A model generated the notes under the pieces. It was given only the letters and a program-made list of their open reading frames with translations. It was not told where the DNA came from and searched no databases. Of a stretch of DNA of 64,000 bases, positions 7,335 through 15,552 are shown piece after piece. The DNA lies in contig DASPGM010000006.1 in NCBI GenBank assembly GCA_035620615.1, positions 1 to 64,000 on the forward strand, given 5' to 3'. A program made the position numbers and the translations under genes. Each line of letters begins with the position of its first letter. The first letter of the stretch is position 1. Source of the DNA: CSP1-1 sp035620615 (GTDB lineage Archaea > Thermoproteota > Nitrososphaeria > Nitrososphaerales > Nitrosopumilaceae).

Positions 7335-8510
7335 GTGAACAGATTATTTTTAATTGCGTCTATTTCCTTAATAGTATTTTTTGGTGTGACTCAAGTTTTT
7401 GCTCAAGAACCTAGGCTTGCTACGTTTCAGGAAACCGCTCAATTGATCATTGATCAGAGTATTTCAAATAATGTTACAATTGCTATTTCTCTTCAAAGTA
7501 CAAGCAATCAAGAAATTAGAATACCTATAGAACTAGTACAAAAAATTCAAGATACAGAAAGAGTTCGTGCAGTTACCATAACCAGCGAGGAACAGTGTGT
7601 TTTAGGAGTGCAACCAGATCAAAGTTGCATTATGATTAACATGTCAGTAGAAGAAATTCCTGGAGGGATAAAAGCAATACAAGAAACAGGACGCATTATT
7701 GGGGACTCGCTTATTAGTGATATTAATGATGTCTTTGATACTAGAGCAAAATTTCATTCTGTGTTTATACACCATAGCGATATAGCAAATCAAGCACTTG
7801 ATACTTCAGGGGTGATCTCTGGACAAGGAACGTTTTCAGCAGTATATACAATGCCAAAAGAAGATTCGCAAACAATGTATGAAAAATTTTCAGTAATTTT
7901 GTTACCTAAGGAGATTAGGGAATTAGGAGGATTTTACGACCTTGCTAAAAGATTATCCTCAGAACCAGATTCTAGTACAACGGTTTCAATAATTCCACAA
8001 AATGGAACCTCTTTATTTCAATTAAAATTATCCGTTGATTATCCAAATAGTGCAAGAGGAATAAAAAATATTAACCCTCTAGAATTTTTTAAAACAAATG
8101 AACTAAAGCGTTCAGATTATTTCTCCAAAGATTTCTATCCATTAAATTCACTTGTAAAAATTATTTTATTATCATCAGAACCACTCAAAGTAAGTGAGGT
8201 AAACACAAAAATTGTACCAGATGTAGTTATTGATGGAGAGCGATTCCCAGAATTTACATCTGATGGATGGTTTTTTGAGCAAAATTCTGAAAAAATTGAT
8301 GCGACGTACCTTTTTGGGAAAAAGTTTTCGGTTAGCGAAGATGAGCTTATTTTTACTGTAAGTCCTTTGAACAGTACAATAGGAAATGAAATTTTCATAC
8401 AACCAAGTACACCCATAGATACTTCACAAATGGTAATTTTAGCTGGAATAATTATTGCGGCAATTGGTGCCACAATTTATTATTTGAAAGGAATTAGAGC
8501 AAAGCATTAG
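7335..8510 (+). CDS. Secreted/membrane-anchored protein of unknown function
   Basis: From GTG 7335 the protein starts with a clean signal peptide (MNRLFLIASISLIVFFGVTQ, then VFAQE). In-frame TTG 7236 and ATG 7254 would put 27-33 basic residues before it, so I prefer the GTG. The body (~350 residues) is mixed alpha/beta with only two Cys (in QCVLGV and DQSCIM). A C-terminal membrane helix (VILAGIIIAAIGATIYYLKG) is followed by RAKH, giving an outside-facing protein anchored at its C-terminus. No catalytic motif or family recognised. It converges on, and overlaps by four bases, the arginine decarboxylase gene. Confidence 0.7.
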   Translation: MNRLFLIASISLIVFFGVTQVFAQEPRLATFQETAQLIIDQSISNNVTIAISLQSTSNQEIRIPIELVQKIQDTERVRAVTITSEEQCVLGVQPDQSCIMINMSVEEIPGGIKAIQETGRIIGDSLISDINDVFDTRAKFHSVFIHHSDIANQALDTSGVISGQGTFSAVYTMPKEDSQTMYEKFSVILLPKEIRELGGFYDLAKRLSSEPDSSTTVSIIPQNGTSLFQLKLSVDYPNSARGIKNINPLEFFKTNELKRSDYFSKDFYPLNSLVKIILLSSEPLKVSEVNTKIVPDVVIDGERFPEFTSDGWFFEQNSEKIDATYLFGKKFSVSEDELIFTVSPLNSTIGNEIFIQPSTPIDTSQMVILAGIIIAAIGATIYYLKGIRAKH

Positions 8511-9058
8511 ACAAGTAATACGGCTGCAGCAAAAACTGTTGTCCATCTACCTTGCTTATCACCAATTGCGGTCTGAGTAACATTTGCAGTTTTATAGATT
8601 TCCCCAGAAATATTCCACTGTTGACGTTTCTCATCCCAGCTTTTGTCAATATCAAATTGAATTCCAAGTGAAGAAGCAAGCATTTGAGCTGCAATATCTT
8701 CAGCATAATCACCTGCCTCTTTCTCGGTTTGCCCAAATGAATCATATTCTGAAAGATATCCATAATGGGAAGGATCTTTTGGTTGTGCAACACCAACTGA
8801 AGCTGCAGTTAGTCGATGTGGCTCTTGTGTTTGGTTTCTTGAATAAATAGTAAAAAGGATTTGCCCAGGATTAATTAGCTTTAGTCCTTCATTTCTAGAA
8901 ATGAGTTTTGCCTGAGGTGGAAAGATGCTAGATATCAAAACCAAATTAGTCCCAGCAATTCCTGCATCCCTTAATGCATATTCAAAACTAGTCAATCTAT
9001 CTGCATGAACCCCTTTTCCTTTAGTAAGAAATAATTTCTTAGCAACTAGGTCTAACAA
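8507..9058 (-). CDS. pdaD: Pyruvoyl-dependent arginine decarboxylase
   Basis: The protein has 183 residues. The signature LVLISSIFPP contains the Ser43-Ser44 pair where the proenzyme cleaves itself to make the N-terminal pyruvoyl group of the alpha chain. GKGVHADRLTSFEYALRDAG at the N-terminus and a conserved Glu in the QTEKEAGDYAEDIA helix also fit the family. It converts arginine to agmatine, the first step of archaeal polyamine synthesis. Length and motifs are normal for the archaeal enzyme. It is transcribed convergently with the secreted protein and has its own AT-rich promoter region at 9059-9210. Confidence 0.9.
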   Translation of the reverse strand: MLDLVAKKLFLTKGKGVHADRLTSFEYALRDAGIAGTNLVLISSIFPPQAKLISRNEGLKLINPGQILFTIYSRNQTQEPHRLTAASVGVAQPKDPSHYGYLSEYDSFGQTEKEAGDYAEDIAAQMLASSLGIQFDIDKSWDEKRQQWNISGEIYKTANVTQTAIGDKQGRWTTVFAAAVLLV

Positions 9059-9210
9059 ATCTTCAGTTTTTCAAAGGTTTTGATATTTATAGTTTGATTA
9101 TATTAAAAATTTCTAATTAAAGACAGATTGCATTGAAGAATTTTTTATATCTCCTAAAGTATGTGTTTTGGAATTAGTTATTTATAACATGGATTTAATT
9201 TATTGTAGTT

Positions 9211-9759
9211 TTGGATCTTGAATTTTTCCAATCAGAGGCTTTTATTATTGGATATTATGTGCTGACAGTTTCAGCCTCTCTATTACTTATAAAAGAGACA
9301 AAAAACAGATGGAGGGACCTTATTGATGGGAAAAATTCCATATTATTTGCACCAATCGCATTTGGTATAATTCTAGCTTATTTTTTTCTAGCCTTTGATT
9401 TTTTTGAAACAATTCCTATTCTTAATTGGAGTTGGCTTGGATACAACATTGCCTTTGGACCATTTGCTGACCAAGGCTTTTGGGGAGTTTTACCATTTAT
9501 TCCACTATTGGTATACATGTTTATTCATATTAACTACGTCGAAGAGTTTTATTTTAGAAAATCAAAAAAAATGGTAGTAGTTTGGGCACTTGTTCATATT
9601 GCAATGGGAATTAAAGTTCACATGGCAATTATGTTAATACCTGTAGGGTTTTTGTTCAAATATATTTATGATAAAAAAGGATTAAACCACGCTTATGCTA
9701 TGCACTTTGCAACAAACATTATGATCGTATTTACTTTATTTCTTTCTTTTATCCCTTAA
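9211..9759 (+). CDS. CPBP-like intramembrane protease homologue
   Basis: The protein has 182 residues and five to six membrane helices. It carries the ordered CPBP/Abi motifs: E111-E112-x3-R116 (VEEFYFRKS), H129 in the next helix (VVWALVHIAMG) and H165-x3-N169 (HFATN). These residues build the glutamate active site of Rce1/CAAX-type intramembrane proteases. The start is TTG 9211; a nearby ATG (9189) is out of frame. The protein is short for the family, but all motif residues are there, so activity is plausible. Substrate unknown; the 3' end overlaps the convergent small membrane gene. Confidence 0.65.
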   Translation: MDLEFFQSEAFIIGYYVLTVSASLLLIKETKNRWRDLIDGKNSILFAPIAFGIILAYFFLAFDFFETIPILNWSWLGYNIAFGPFADQGFWGVLPFIPLLVYMFIHINYVEEFYFRKSKKMVVVWALVHIAMGIKVHMAIMLIPVGFLFKYIYDKKGLNHAYAMHFATNIMIVFTLFLSFIP

Positions 9760-9945
9760 TGGGGGCTCTTGGGTAAAGAAAATCCATCCAATAAAACCTC
9801 CAAGGCAGATGTTAATGACACCCATAAAGGTAATGAAAAACGAGACCTGCGATGGTTGAGACAATCCAATTATAATTCCCATAGCGCCAGTTCCAAAAAA
9901 CATAAGCATTAAAACTTTAAGCTTGTACGGATTTACGTATTTCAT
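9736..9945 (-). CDS. Small two-helix membrane protein, unknown function
   Basis: From ATG 9945 the protein has ~69 residues, with helices at about 8-27 and 31-52 and a basic tail (RDKRKK). An in-frame TTG at 9963 would add six residues. It overlaps the 3' end of the CPBP-like gene by 24 bases on the opposite strand. The start region precedes the tRNA-Thr gene by ~110 bp. Family not recognised. Confidence 0.6.
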   Translation of the reverse strand: MKYVNPYKLKVLMLMFFGTGAMGIIIGLSQPSQVSFFITFMGVINICLGGFIGWIFFTQEPPLRDKRKK

Positions 9946-10054
9946 AGTTTTGCTCAATTCCAAGCAGTATTAAAGATTGATTAATTTTTTGCAAAGGAAA
10001 ACTTGCAATTTATTTTAAGAACATTTTAAAACATCTGTATTTTGTGTACTTTAT

Positions 10055-10129
10055 GCCAATGTAGCTCAGCCTGGCTAGAGCATTCGCCTTGTAAGCGAAA
10101 GGTCGCGAGTCCAAATCTCGCCATTGGCT
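10055..10129 (+). tRNA. tRNA-Thr (anticodon TGT)
   Basis: The cloverleaf reads cleanly: acceptor strands GCCAATG (10055-10061) and CATTGGC (10122-10128) with discriminator T; anticodon stem TTCGC/GCGAA around the loop CTTGTAA, giving anticodon TGT (10090-10092) for ACA codons; T stem GCGAG/CTCGC. The T loop is TCCAAAT, so position 55 is C instead of the usual T. No intron and no encoded CCA. An AT-rich TATA-like stretch lies ~25 bp upstream. Confidence 0.93.
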
Positions 10130-10229
10130 TTTTTGGTTCATTTGTTCATCAAAAAAGCTCGCTTATTTTTAACAAGGGTTTATTAGACGTGCAAATGTCA
10201 ATTCAATTATCGGAAATAATGACGGTGAG

Positions 10230-10253
10230 GCAATGAGCTTTTTCTGTCATTGC
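10230..10253 (+). promoter_or_regulatory. Hairpin in the leader of the DEAD-box helicase gene
   Basis: GCAATGA (10230-10236) and TCATTGC (10247-10253) are perfect 7-bp arms around a 10-base U-rich loop, ending 15 bases before the helicase ATG. If transcribed, it would be a 5'-UTR stem-loop close to the start codon and could tune translation, for example with temperature or by autoregulation. Whether the transcript starts upstream of it is unknown. Confidence 0.35.
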
Positions 10254-10268
10254 TAAAGATGAAAAAAA

Positions 10269-11585
10269 ATGACTACATTTGATGAATTAGGAATTAAAAA
10301 AACCATATTAGATGGACTAAAAGATATTGGATTTAAAGAGGCATTTCCAATCCAAGTAGCAACTATACCTGTTTTACTTTCGGGCAGAGATGTAGTAGGA
10401 CAGGCTCATACTGGAACTGGAAAGACAGCTGCATTTTCTATTTCAATGTTACAAAAAATTATTCCAAATGGAGGAATTCAGGGTTTAGTTATTGCTCCAA
10501 CAAGGGAGCTTGCAATTCAGATTACAGATGAGATAAGAAAGCTAGCCAAATTCACTGGCATTAGGGCTGCAACCGTTTATGGAGGACAGGGAATGGGGTT
10601 ACAACTTGATCAGCTTAGAAGAGGCGCTGAAATAGTTGTTGCTACCCCGGGAAGATTAATAGATCATTTGAAAAGGGGCTCAATTAAACTCAATCAAATA
10701 TCCCATGTCGTTCTTGATGAAGCAGACACTATGCTAGATATGGGATTTATTGAAGATATTGAATTTATTTTGGATCTTGCACCTAAACAAAAGGTCATGT
10801 CTCTATTTTCTGCAACGATGCCACCTGCAATTTTGAGGTTAGCTGAAAATTATCTTAATGATCCAAAACAGTTCCTACTTGATGCAGATGATCTTAGCGG
10901 GGAAGGAATATCTCAGGCATTTTTAGTGATTAAAGACAGAGACAAACTAAAATATTTAATTGATTTTATAGAGGAAAATAAAAAAGGTCAAACTATTGTT
11001 TTTTGTTCCACAAAGCATAGAACCAGAGATGTAGCGCGAAGCCTTGAAAGAAGCAATTACAATGTAGTAGCGATTGAGGGAGACATGTCACAGCACAGAC
11101 GTGAAAAATCAATGTCTCAATTTAGACGTGGGAAGGCAGACATCCTTGTTGCAACAGACGTTGCTGCAAGAGGAATTGACGTTCCAGAAGTAGCTCTTGT
11201 TGTTAATTTTGATGTTCCCAATCAAGAAATGGTTTATTTTCATAGAATTGGAAGAACGGCAAGAGCAGGAGCACTTGGAAGAGCAATTACTCTCGTATCA
11301 TATTCTTCTATCGGAGATTGGAAGATAATAAAACAACAGACAAAAGTTGCAATGACTGATTTAAATGAACAGATGGGAATAGCGATTAACATCCCAGACC
11401 CACTAAAAAGAGAAGTTGGGCCGCGTAGAATGGGATATCAAAGATCATCGTATGGGAATAGAAGAGGTCGTTCATCTGGGTCTGGACACAGATCCGCGCG
11501 TGATCAATATGATAGGAGAAATAAATCGAATGATAGACGAAATGGTGGCGGAAGAAGCTATTATGGCTTAAGAAGTAGATGGTAA
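10269..11585 (+). CDS. DEAD-box ATP-dependent RNA helicase
   Basis: The protein has 438 residues with all core motifs in order: Q motif (FKEAFPIQ), motif I AHTGTGKT, Ia PTRELAIQ, Ib ATPGRL, II DEAD, III SAT, V ATDVAARGID and VI HRIGRTARAG. The C-terminal ~60 residues are an Arg/Gly/Ser-rich basic tail (RRMGYQRSSYGNRRGRSSG) that probably adds RNA affinity. It is likely involved in RNA remodelling and cold growth, as for other archaeal DEAD-box proteins; that role is inferred. A hairpin precedes the start. Confidence 0.95.
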   Translation: MTTFDELGIKKTILDGLKDIGFKEAFPIQVATIPVLLSGRDVVGQAHTGTGKTAAFSISMLQKIIPNGGIQGLVIAPTRELAIQITDEIRKLAKFTGIRAATVYGGQGMGLQLDQLRRGAEIVVATPGRLIDHLKRGSIKLNQISHVVLDEADTMLDMGFIEDIEFILDLAPKQKVMSLFSATMPPAILRLAENYLNDPKQFLLDADDLSGEGISQAFLVIKDRDKLKYLIDFIEENKKGQTIVFCSTKHRTRDVARSLERSNYNVVAIEGDMSQHRREKSMSQFRRGKADILVATDVAARGIDVPEVALVVNFDVPNQEMVYFHRIGRTARAGALGRAITLVSYSSIGDWKIIKQQTKVAMTDLNEQMGIAINIPDPLKREVGPRRMGYQRSSYGNRRGRSSGSGHRSARDQYDRRNKSNDRRNGGGRSYYGLRSRW

Positions 11586-11647
11586 TTTTTCATTTCATAA
11601 AAAAATAAAATGCACAGGTTTAAAGAAAAGTAGGTTATAGGAATATA

Positions 11648-11884
11648 ATGCATATTGGTTATGTTTTATTAAATTGTGACCTAGGAGCGGAGGAATATAT
11701 TGTTGAAGAGTTAAAACATATTCCAGAAGTAAAAAAGGCATATCTTACATTTGGGGCTTATGACATTATTGCCGAGGTCCATGCACCCACTCAAGAAGAT
11801 TTTGAAAAAACAGTAGGTACCAAAATTAGACGTCTTGCTAGAGTAGTAAGTACGATGACTCTAAACGTAATCAATCCCGAATGA
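11648..11884 (+). CDS. Stand-alone Lrp/AsnC ligand-binding (RAM) domain protein
   Basis: The protein has 78 residues with the beta-alpha-beta-beta-alpha-beta pattern of the RAM domain (GYVLLNCDLGAEEYIVEELK, VKKAYLTFGAYDIIAEVHA, IRRLARVVSTMTL). There is no HTH. Such orphan RAM proteins bind amino acids or related small ligands and can form hetero-oligomers with full-length Lrp regulators. A second orphan copy is at 48211-48441. The ligand is unknown. Confidence 0.8.
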   Translation: MHIGYVLLNCDLGAEEYIVEELKHIPEVKKAYLTFGAYDIIAEVHAPTQEDFEKTVGTKIRRLARVVSTMTLNVINPE

Positions 11885-11915
11885 TTGTTATATAAGAAAA
11901 TAAAGTTTCAAAAAG

Positions 11916-12203
11916 GTGGAAAAAATTGATTATACTGGTACAGTTTGGGCCATTAATCATAACAACCCTGAACCGCTTGTAGAACACTCTTTAAAAAAAT
12001 TACAAGAATATGGAATAAAAAAAGAGGATATTGTACTTACTGATGCGCCTGAAAATGTCAAGGTAGGGGCAATCATAGTTGAGATATGGCCATATCACTT
12101 GGATATAGGAAGAGTTAGAACTATTAGAAATGAATCCTTCATTAGTGGAACTGTGATGACTATAGAGCTAAAAGCAGATTCTGAAGGAAAATACATAGAC
12201 TGA
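11916..12203 (+). CDS. Conserved hypothetical protein, small alpha/beta
   Basis: This 95-residue protein starts at GTG 11916, 31 bases after the RAM gene, so the two may be co-transcribed. It is soluble, with alternating strands and helices (TVWAINHNNPEPLVEHSLKK, VGAIIVEIWPYHLDIGRVRT) and an acidic C-terminus. It has no Cys and no catalytic motif that I can name. The WAINHNNPEP and IVEIWPYHLDIGR segments look like conserved family signatures, but I do not recognise the family. Confidence 0.6.
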   Translation: MEKIDYTGTVWAINHNNPEPLVEHSLKKLQEYGIKKEDIVLTDAPENVKVGAIIVEIWPYHLDIGRVRTIRNESFISGTVMTIELKADSEGKYID

Positions 12204-12336
12204 AACTAATTTCCATTATAAAAATAATTTTTTAAAGTAAAACTTTGAGTAATTCGAATAAAAAATGACATTTTAGTCTGTAGAAGGGATTTTGAAGAGA
12301 TATGATTATTATACGTGTATTTTCATAGCAGCAACA

Positions 12337-13338
12337 ATGACTAAAAATATACTAACGATCTTATTCTTGACTACAATTTTAGCGACTTCAGCAATTTCAG
12401 CTTCAGTTGAGATATTACCTCAAGCAGACGCTGCAACACAAAGTTCTGGAACCCCGGTAAAACAATACGGTTCAGCAACTAAGGATAAAGTATGCGGAGA
12501 CAGACTTTGTTCTGAAACAGGTGGAAAAACTGAGATGCCAAGCGTTTCAGAAGAAGAAACACCTAGTGAACCAAAAAAGGAAACACCTAGTGAACCAAAG
12601 ACTCCTTCAATGGAAAAAAGTGATCATCCAATGTGGAAGAGTGCTACCGGTACAATCACATCAGTACAGGATCCAGGGATAGGTCATGAAACACATCAGC
12701 TTGCAATTATTTTGCCACCAAGTGACAAAGTCTACAAGGGGATGTTTTCATACGATGCATCAGAACCAATTCAGTTAGTTGCACTTCATGGTCCACTAGC
12801 TGATGGAGAAGATGCAGGACAACCAATTTGGACTCCAGATGGAAAAACAAAATTTGCTTTAACATTCATTGATCCAAAAACCAGCATGGGAAGTTGGGCT
12901 TTTACAGGAAATGCACTTGCAATTCATACAATGAACAAAGTTCCATTTACTGCCAGTTATTCTGTTAGTTACATGGAAAATGAAATGTCTGATACTGTAA
13001 TGACTGGAACGCTAGAATCTATGGTAGATCCTGGAATGGGTCATGAGACACACCAGCTTGCAATTATCTTACCACCAAGCGAAAAAACGTACAGCGGCAT
13101 CTTAACCTATTCAGCGTCAGAACCAATTCAACTAGTTGCGCTTCATGGACCATTAGGTCCTGGTGAAGATAAGGGTCAAGCGATATGGACTCCAGATGGA
13201 AAAACAAAATTTGCTTTAACATTTGTTGATGACAAAAGTGCCATGGGAACATGGATATTTGCAGGAAATGCACTTGCAGTTCATACAATGAATGAAGAAC
13301 CATTTACTGTAAGTTACTCTGTAGTCGCAGGACAATAA
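12337..13338 (+). CDS. Secreted protein with two near-identical ~115-residue repeats
   Basis: I place the start at ATG 12337 (MTKNILTILFLTTILATSAI, a signal peptide); ATG 12292 would add 15 untypical residues. After a short Cys pair (VCGDRLCSE) and a Glu/Pro-rich linker with a twice-repeated ETPSEPK unit, two homologous domains follow (about 105-215 and 220-333). Each contains DPGxGHETHQLAIILPPS, SEPIQLVALHGPL, IWTPDGKTKFALTF and GNALAxHTMN. The conserved His residues could bind metal. No anchor is seen, so it is probably released or in the S-layer space. A hairpin and T-tract follow, fitting strong independent expression. Family unnamed to me. Confidence 0.75.
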   Translation: MTKNILTILFLTTILATSAISASVEILPQADAATQSSGTPVKQYGSATKDKVCGDRLCSETGGKTEMPSVSEEETPSEPKKETPSEPKTPSMEKSDHPMWKSATGTITSVQDPGIGHETHQLAIILPPSDKVYKGMFSYDASEPIQLVALHGPLADGEDAGQPIWTPDGKTKFALTFIDPKTSMGSWAFTGNALAIHTMNKVPFTASYSVSYMENEMSDTVMTGTLESMVDPGMGHETHQLAIILPPSEKTYSGILTYSASEPIQLVALHGPLGPGEDKGQAIWTPDGKTKFALTFVDDKSAMGTWIFAGNALAVHTMNEEPFTVSYSVVAGQ

Positions 13339-13370
13339 GGGCAAATTCCCTTTTTTTCTTTTTATTTTAG
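13337..13370 (+). terminator. Hairpin plus T-tract terminator
   Basis: AAGGG (13337-13341) pairs with CCCTT (13348-13352) around a 6-base loop and is followed by a long T-rich run (TTTTTTTCTTTTTATTTT). It overlaps the end of the two-repeat secreted protein gene and is the most terminator-like element in the window. Confidence 0.6.
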
Positions 13371-13430
13371 TATCTGAGCAAAAATAGAAAATTAATAGTA
13401 CCTGAATATCTAAATTTAATAGAATTTACA

Positions 13431-13925
13431 ATGTCACGAAAAAAAAGACAAAATATAATTTTGGCAATTATTGTAATAGTTGTTATTGGATTTATTATAA
13501 CATATTCTTATTCTGCTGAACAAACCAAGATAAGGGGTTTTAATTTTGGAAACAATATTCAAAAAATTCAAGACGATTTAAAAGTAATTCAAACCGAGTT
13601 CCAGTCAAAAATTGCGATCTTTGAGGAAGGAGATATGACAAAAGATGAATTTTTAGTATCGGTAAAAATTCATTTATTAAAAATGGATGAATTAATTTTA
13701 AGATATGATACGCTAGACCCGCCTCCAATGTTTTCGTCTTCAGTTGAACTATTCAGATTGTCTTCCAAGAGTCAGCTTGAAAGTGATAAAGAGTTCATTC
13801 GTTGGATTGAAAGTGGAGATAATGATGCAAAAATTCGTTCAGATTCTCTTTTGGAAGAATCATTTGGATATGAAATGGCAGCATTAGCTAAATTTAATGC
13901 AGCAAAGACTGGAATTAATCCGTAA
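13431..13925 (+). CDS. Membrane-anchored hypothetical protein
   Basis: The protein has 164 residues. A basic start (MSRKKRQN) and one membrane helix (about 9-27) are followed by a mostly helical extracytoplasmic domain. The helices (NNIQKIQDDLKVIQTEFQSK and following) suggest a four-helix bundle. It has no Cys or known motif. It ends 31 bases before the next secreted-protein gene, so both may form one unit for cell-surface proteins. Confidence 0.6.
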   Translation: MSRKKRQNIILAIIVIVVIGFIITYSYSAEQTKIRGFNFGNNIQKIQDDLKVIQTEFQSKIAIFEEGDMTKDEFLVSVKIHLLKMDELILRYDTLDPPPMFSSSVELFRLSSKSQLESDKEFIRWIESGDNDAKIRSDSLLEESFGYEMAALAKFNAAKTGINP

Positions 13926-13956
13926 GTTCTTTAAAGTTCTAAAGTAATTAATTATA

Positions 13957-14709
13957 TTGAAAAAATTACTTTTATTTTTAATTACAATATTTAGTGTACA
14001 ATATGCATGGGCTGAGGTTTCTATTCAAAATGACCAGCAGTATTTTAGTGAAGATGGCACCTTACATATTGTAGGAGAGATTCAAAATAATTTCAACGTA
14101 CCGCTAAATCAAATAAATGTTCAAGCAGAATTATTTTCAAATGGAAATTTAGTAGAAATTGTAGAAATCCCTTTAATGCTAAATAACATTATGCCTGAAA
14201 TGAAAGCCCCATTTGATTTAGTGGTTTCTGGTAAAGATGCAAAAAACATCGATGAGTATTCGCTTAAAATATTTCATAAATTAACAGACCCTAAAAGCCA
14301 AGTCATCGATATAACAACGTCTGATATGAAAATAGATAATTCAGATAATCTATTAATCACTGGAACAGTTGTGAATCATGGAGATTTTACTGCTAATTCA
14401 ATTGTAATTGTAGCCACCCTTTATGATAAAAATGGAAAAGTTATGACTGCTCATAAAACTCATGTAGAACCAGATTATTTGCGAGCAGGCGAAGATGCAT
14501 TCTTTTTTATGTCAATACCAGATAAATCCTTTACAAACTCTATTGTAGACTATTCACTTGTAGCAGAATCAGATGAATTTACAGCAGTTCCTGAATTTCC
14601 AATTGGTTCTACCATATTACTTGCATCATCAGTAATTGCGTATTTGTCTCTCATTAAATATTCAAGCAGGATCACAGTAAACCTTGTTTCTGCAGTAAAT
14701 CCAAAGTAG
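13957..14709 (+). CDS. Surface protein with two FxLYD-like domains and a PEF-type C-terminal sorting signal
   Basis: From TTG 13957, a signal peptide (about 1-19, ending AWA) precedes two beta-sandwich domains of the FxLYD type (about 20-110 and 115-205). Each has the IxGxVxN pattern (LHIVGEIQNNFNVPLNQ and LLITGTVVNHGDFTANS) and a VxAxLYD/LFxxxG edge. The C-terminus reads VPEFPIGSTILL, then a membrane helix, then a basic segment. This is the layout of archaeal PEF-CTERM signals, which archaeosortases process. The 3' end overlaps the convergent gene by 38 bases. Role: cell-surface protein of unknown ligand. Confidence 0.7.
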   Translation: MKKLLLFLITIFSVQYAWAEVSIQNDQQYFSEDGTLHIVGEIQNNFNVPLNQINVQAELFSNGNLVEIVEIPLMLNNIMPEMKAPFDLVVSGKDAKNIDEYSLKIFHKLTDPKSQVIDITTSDMKIDNSDNLLITGTVVNHGDFTANSIVIVATLYDKNGKVMTAHKTHVEPDYLRAGEDAFFFMSIPDKSFTNSIVDYSLVAESDEFTAVPEFPIGSTILLASSVIAYLSLIKYSSRITVNLVSAVNPK

Positions 14710-15127
14710 GTTCTAATTTTTGCAGTAAAAGATTTTTTTCAAGTGCAGTAGGCACATCAAATTTAATTGGGAAGGAAATACTTAGCATGTCCTGATCGGT
14801 ATGAGATTCCCTGATACCATGGAATCTATTTTTTGTTTCTAAAAGAAAATTCTTCCAAACAGATATTCTTTGTTGAACCTCGCCAATTTGTTTATCTAAA
14901 CTATCAATATCAATTTCATCATCATTATTGAAAATACCAAATTTTACCATCGGTACCATAAAAAAGCCTCCAGAAATCTTATCCTGGTTTTTATGCATTT
15001 GTTGTATAATTTCAGTCTCCTTTTCTTTGGGGAATAGTTCTCCATAATCAGGATCAAAATATCCTGCGATATCTTTTTTTGAATCATATATTCGAAAGTA
15101 ATCTTCTTCACGCTCAAGTTTCCACAT
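14672..15127 (-). CDS. Conserved hypothetical cytoplasmic protein
   Basis: The protein has 151 residues, is soluble and has no Cys. It starts MWKLEREEDYFRIYDSKKDI. The first ~60 residues look alpha/beta, a central amphipathic helix (DSLDKQIGEVQQRISVWKNF) could be a short coiled coil, and the C-terminus is helical (LEKNLLLQKLEPTLDLLQKQ). It is convergent with the FxLYD gene and divergent from the next gene, from which it is separated by only ~85 bp. Family not recognised. Confidence 0.6.
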   Translation of the reverse strand: MWKLEREEDYFRIYDSKKDIAGYFDPDYGELFPKEKETEIIQQMHKNQDKISGGFFMVPMVKFGIFNNDDEIDIDSLDKQIGEVQQRISVWKNFLLETKNRFHGIRESHTDQDMLSISFPIKFDVPTALEKNLLLQKLEPTLDLLQKQGLL

Positions 15128-15213
15128 TGTAAGGATTCAAGGATTCAGGAAATTTACAGGTTATGATAGAACAAAAAATTAATGTTATAAGTACCAAGCA
15201 GACAGATAATAAT

Positions 15214-15540
15214 ATGGCAATTTCAAAAAACACGAGAGATTTTATTGATAGTTTAATTGATTATTACATTAGTGAAGCTGCTTCATATAGGCAAATTGCG
15301 GAAGAATATGTCCCGGAAATAGAATCGGTTACAGATACTGCATTTGGATATATTGCAGGATGTGTTTATTCAGGATTTTTACAGGCCTACAAGAATATGC
15401 AACAATCTCCTAGCCTTGAAGATATTCAAGAATTTAATAAAATTCTAAAAGATAGGGCCCCATTGATAAAAAAGGCTATGCTTGAAGACTCTTACAATGC
15501 TGAAATAAGAGGAATTGGCGCAAAGCGGGCTAATCTATAG
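15214..15540 (+). CDS. Conserved hypothetical all-helical protein
   Basis: From ATG 15214 (MAISKNTRDFIDSLIDYYIS) the product has 108 residues. An in-frame ATG at 15163 would add 17 residues, but the spacing to an AT-rich promoter fits the later start. It is acidic and all-helical, with no membrane segment and one Cys (GYIAGCVYSGF). Family not recognised; the helix pattern could suit a small bundle or a protein-interaction module. Confidence 0.55.
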   Translation: MAISKNTRDFIDSLIDYYISEAASYRQIAEEYVPEIESVTDTAFGYIAGCVYSGFLQAYKNMQQSPSLEDIQEFNKILKDRAPLIKKAMLEDSYNAEIRGIGAKRANL

Positions 15541-15552
15541 GATGAATATTTT

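Noticed and set aside
10042..10236. 64-residue plus-strand ORF over the tRNA-Thr gene
   Set aside because: It reads through the tRNA and a gene-free leader. The tRNA cloverleaf explains the conserved sequence.
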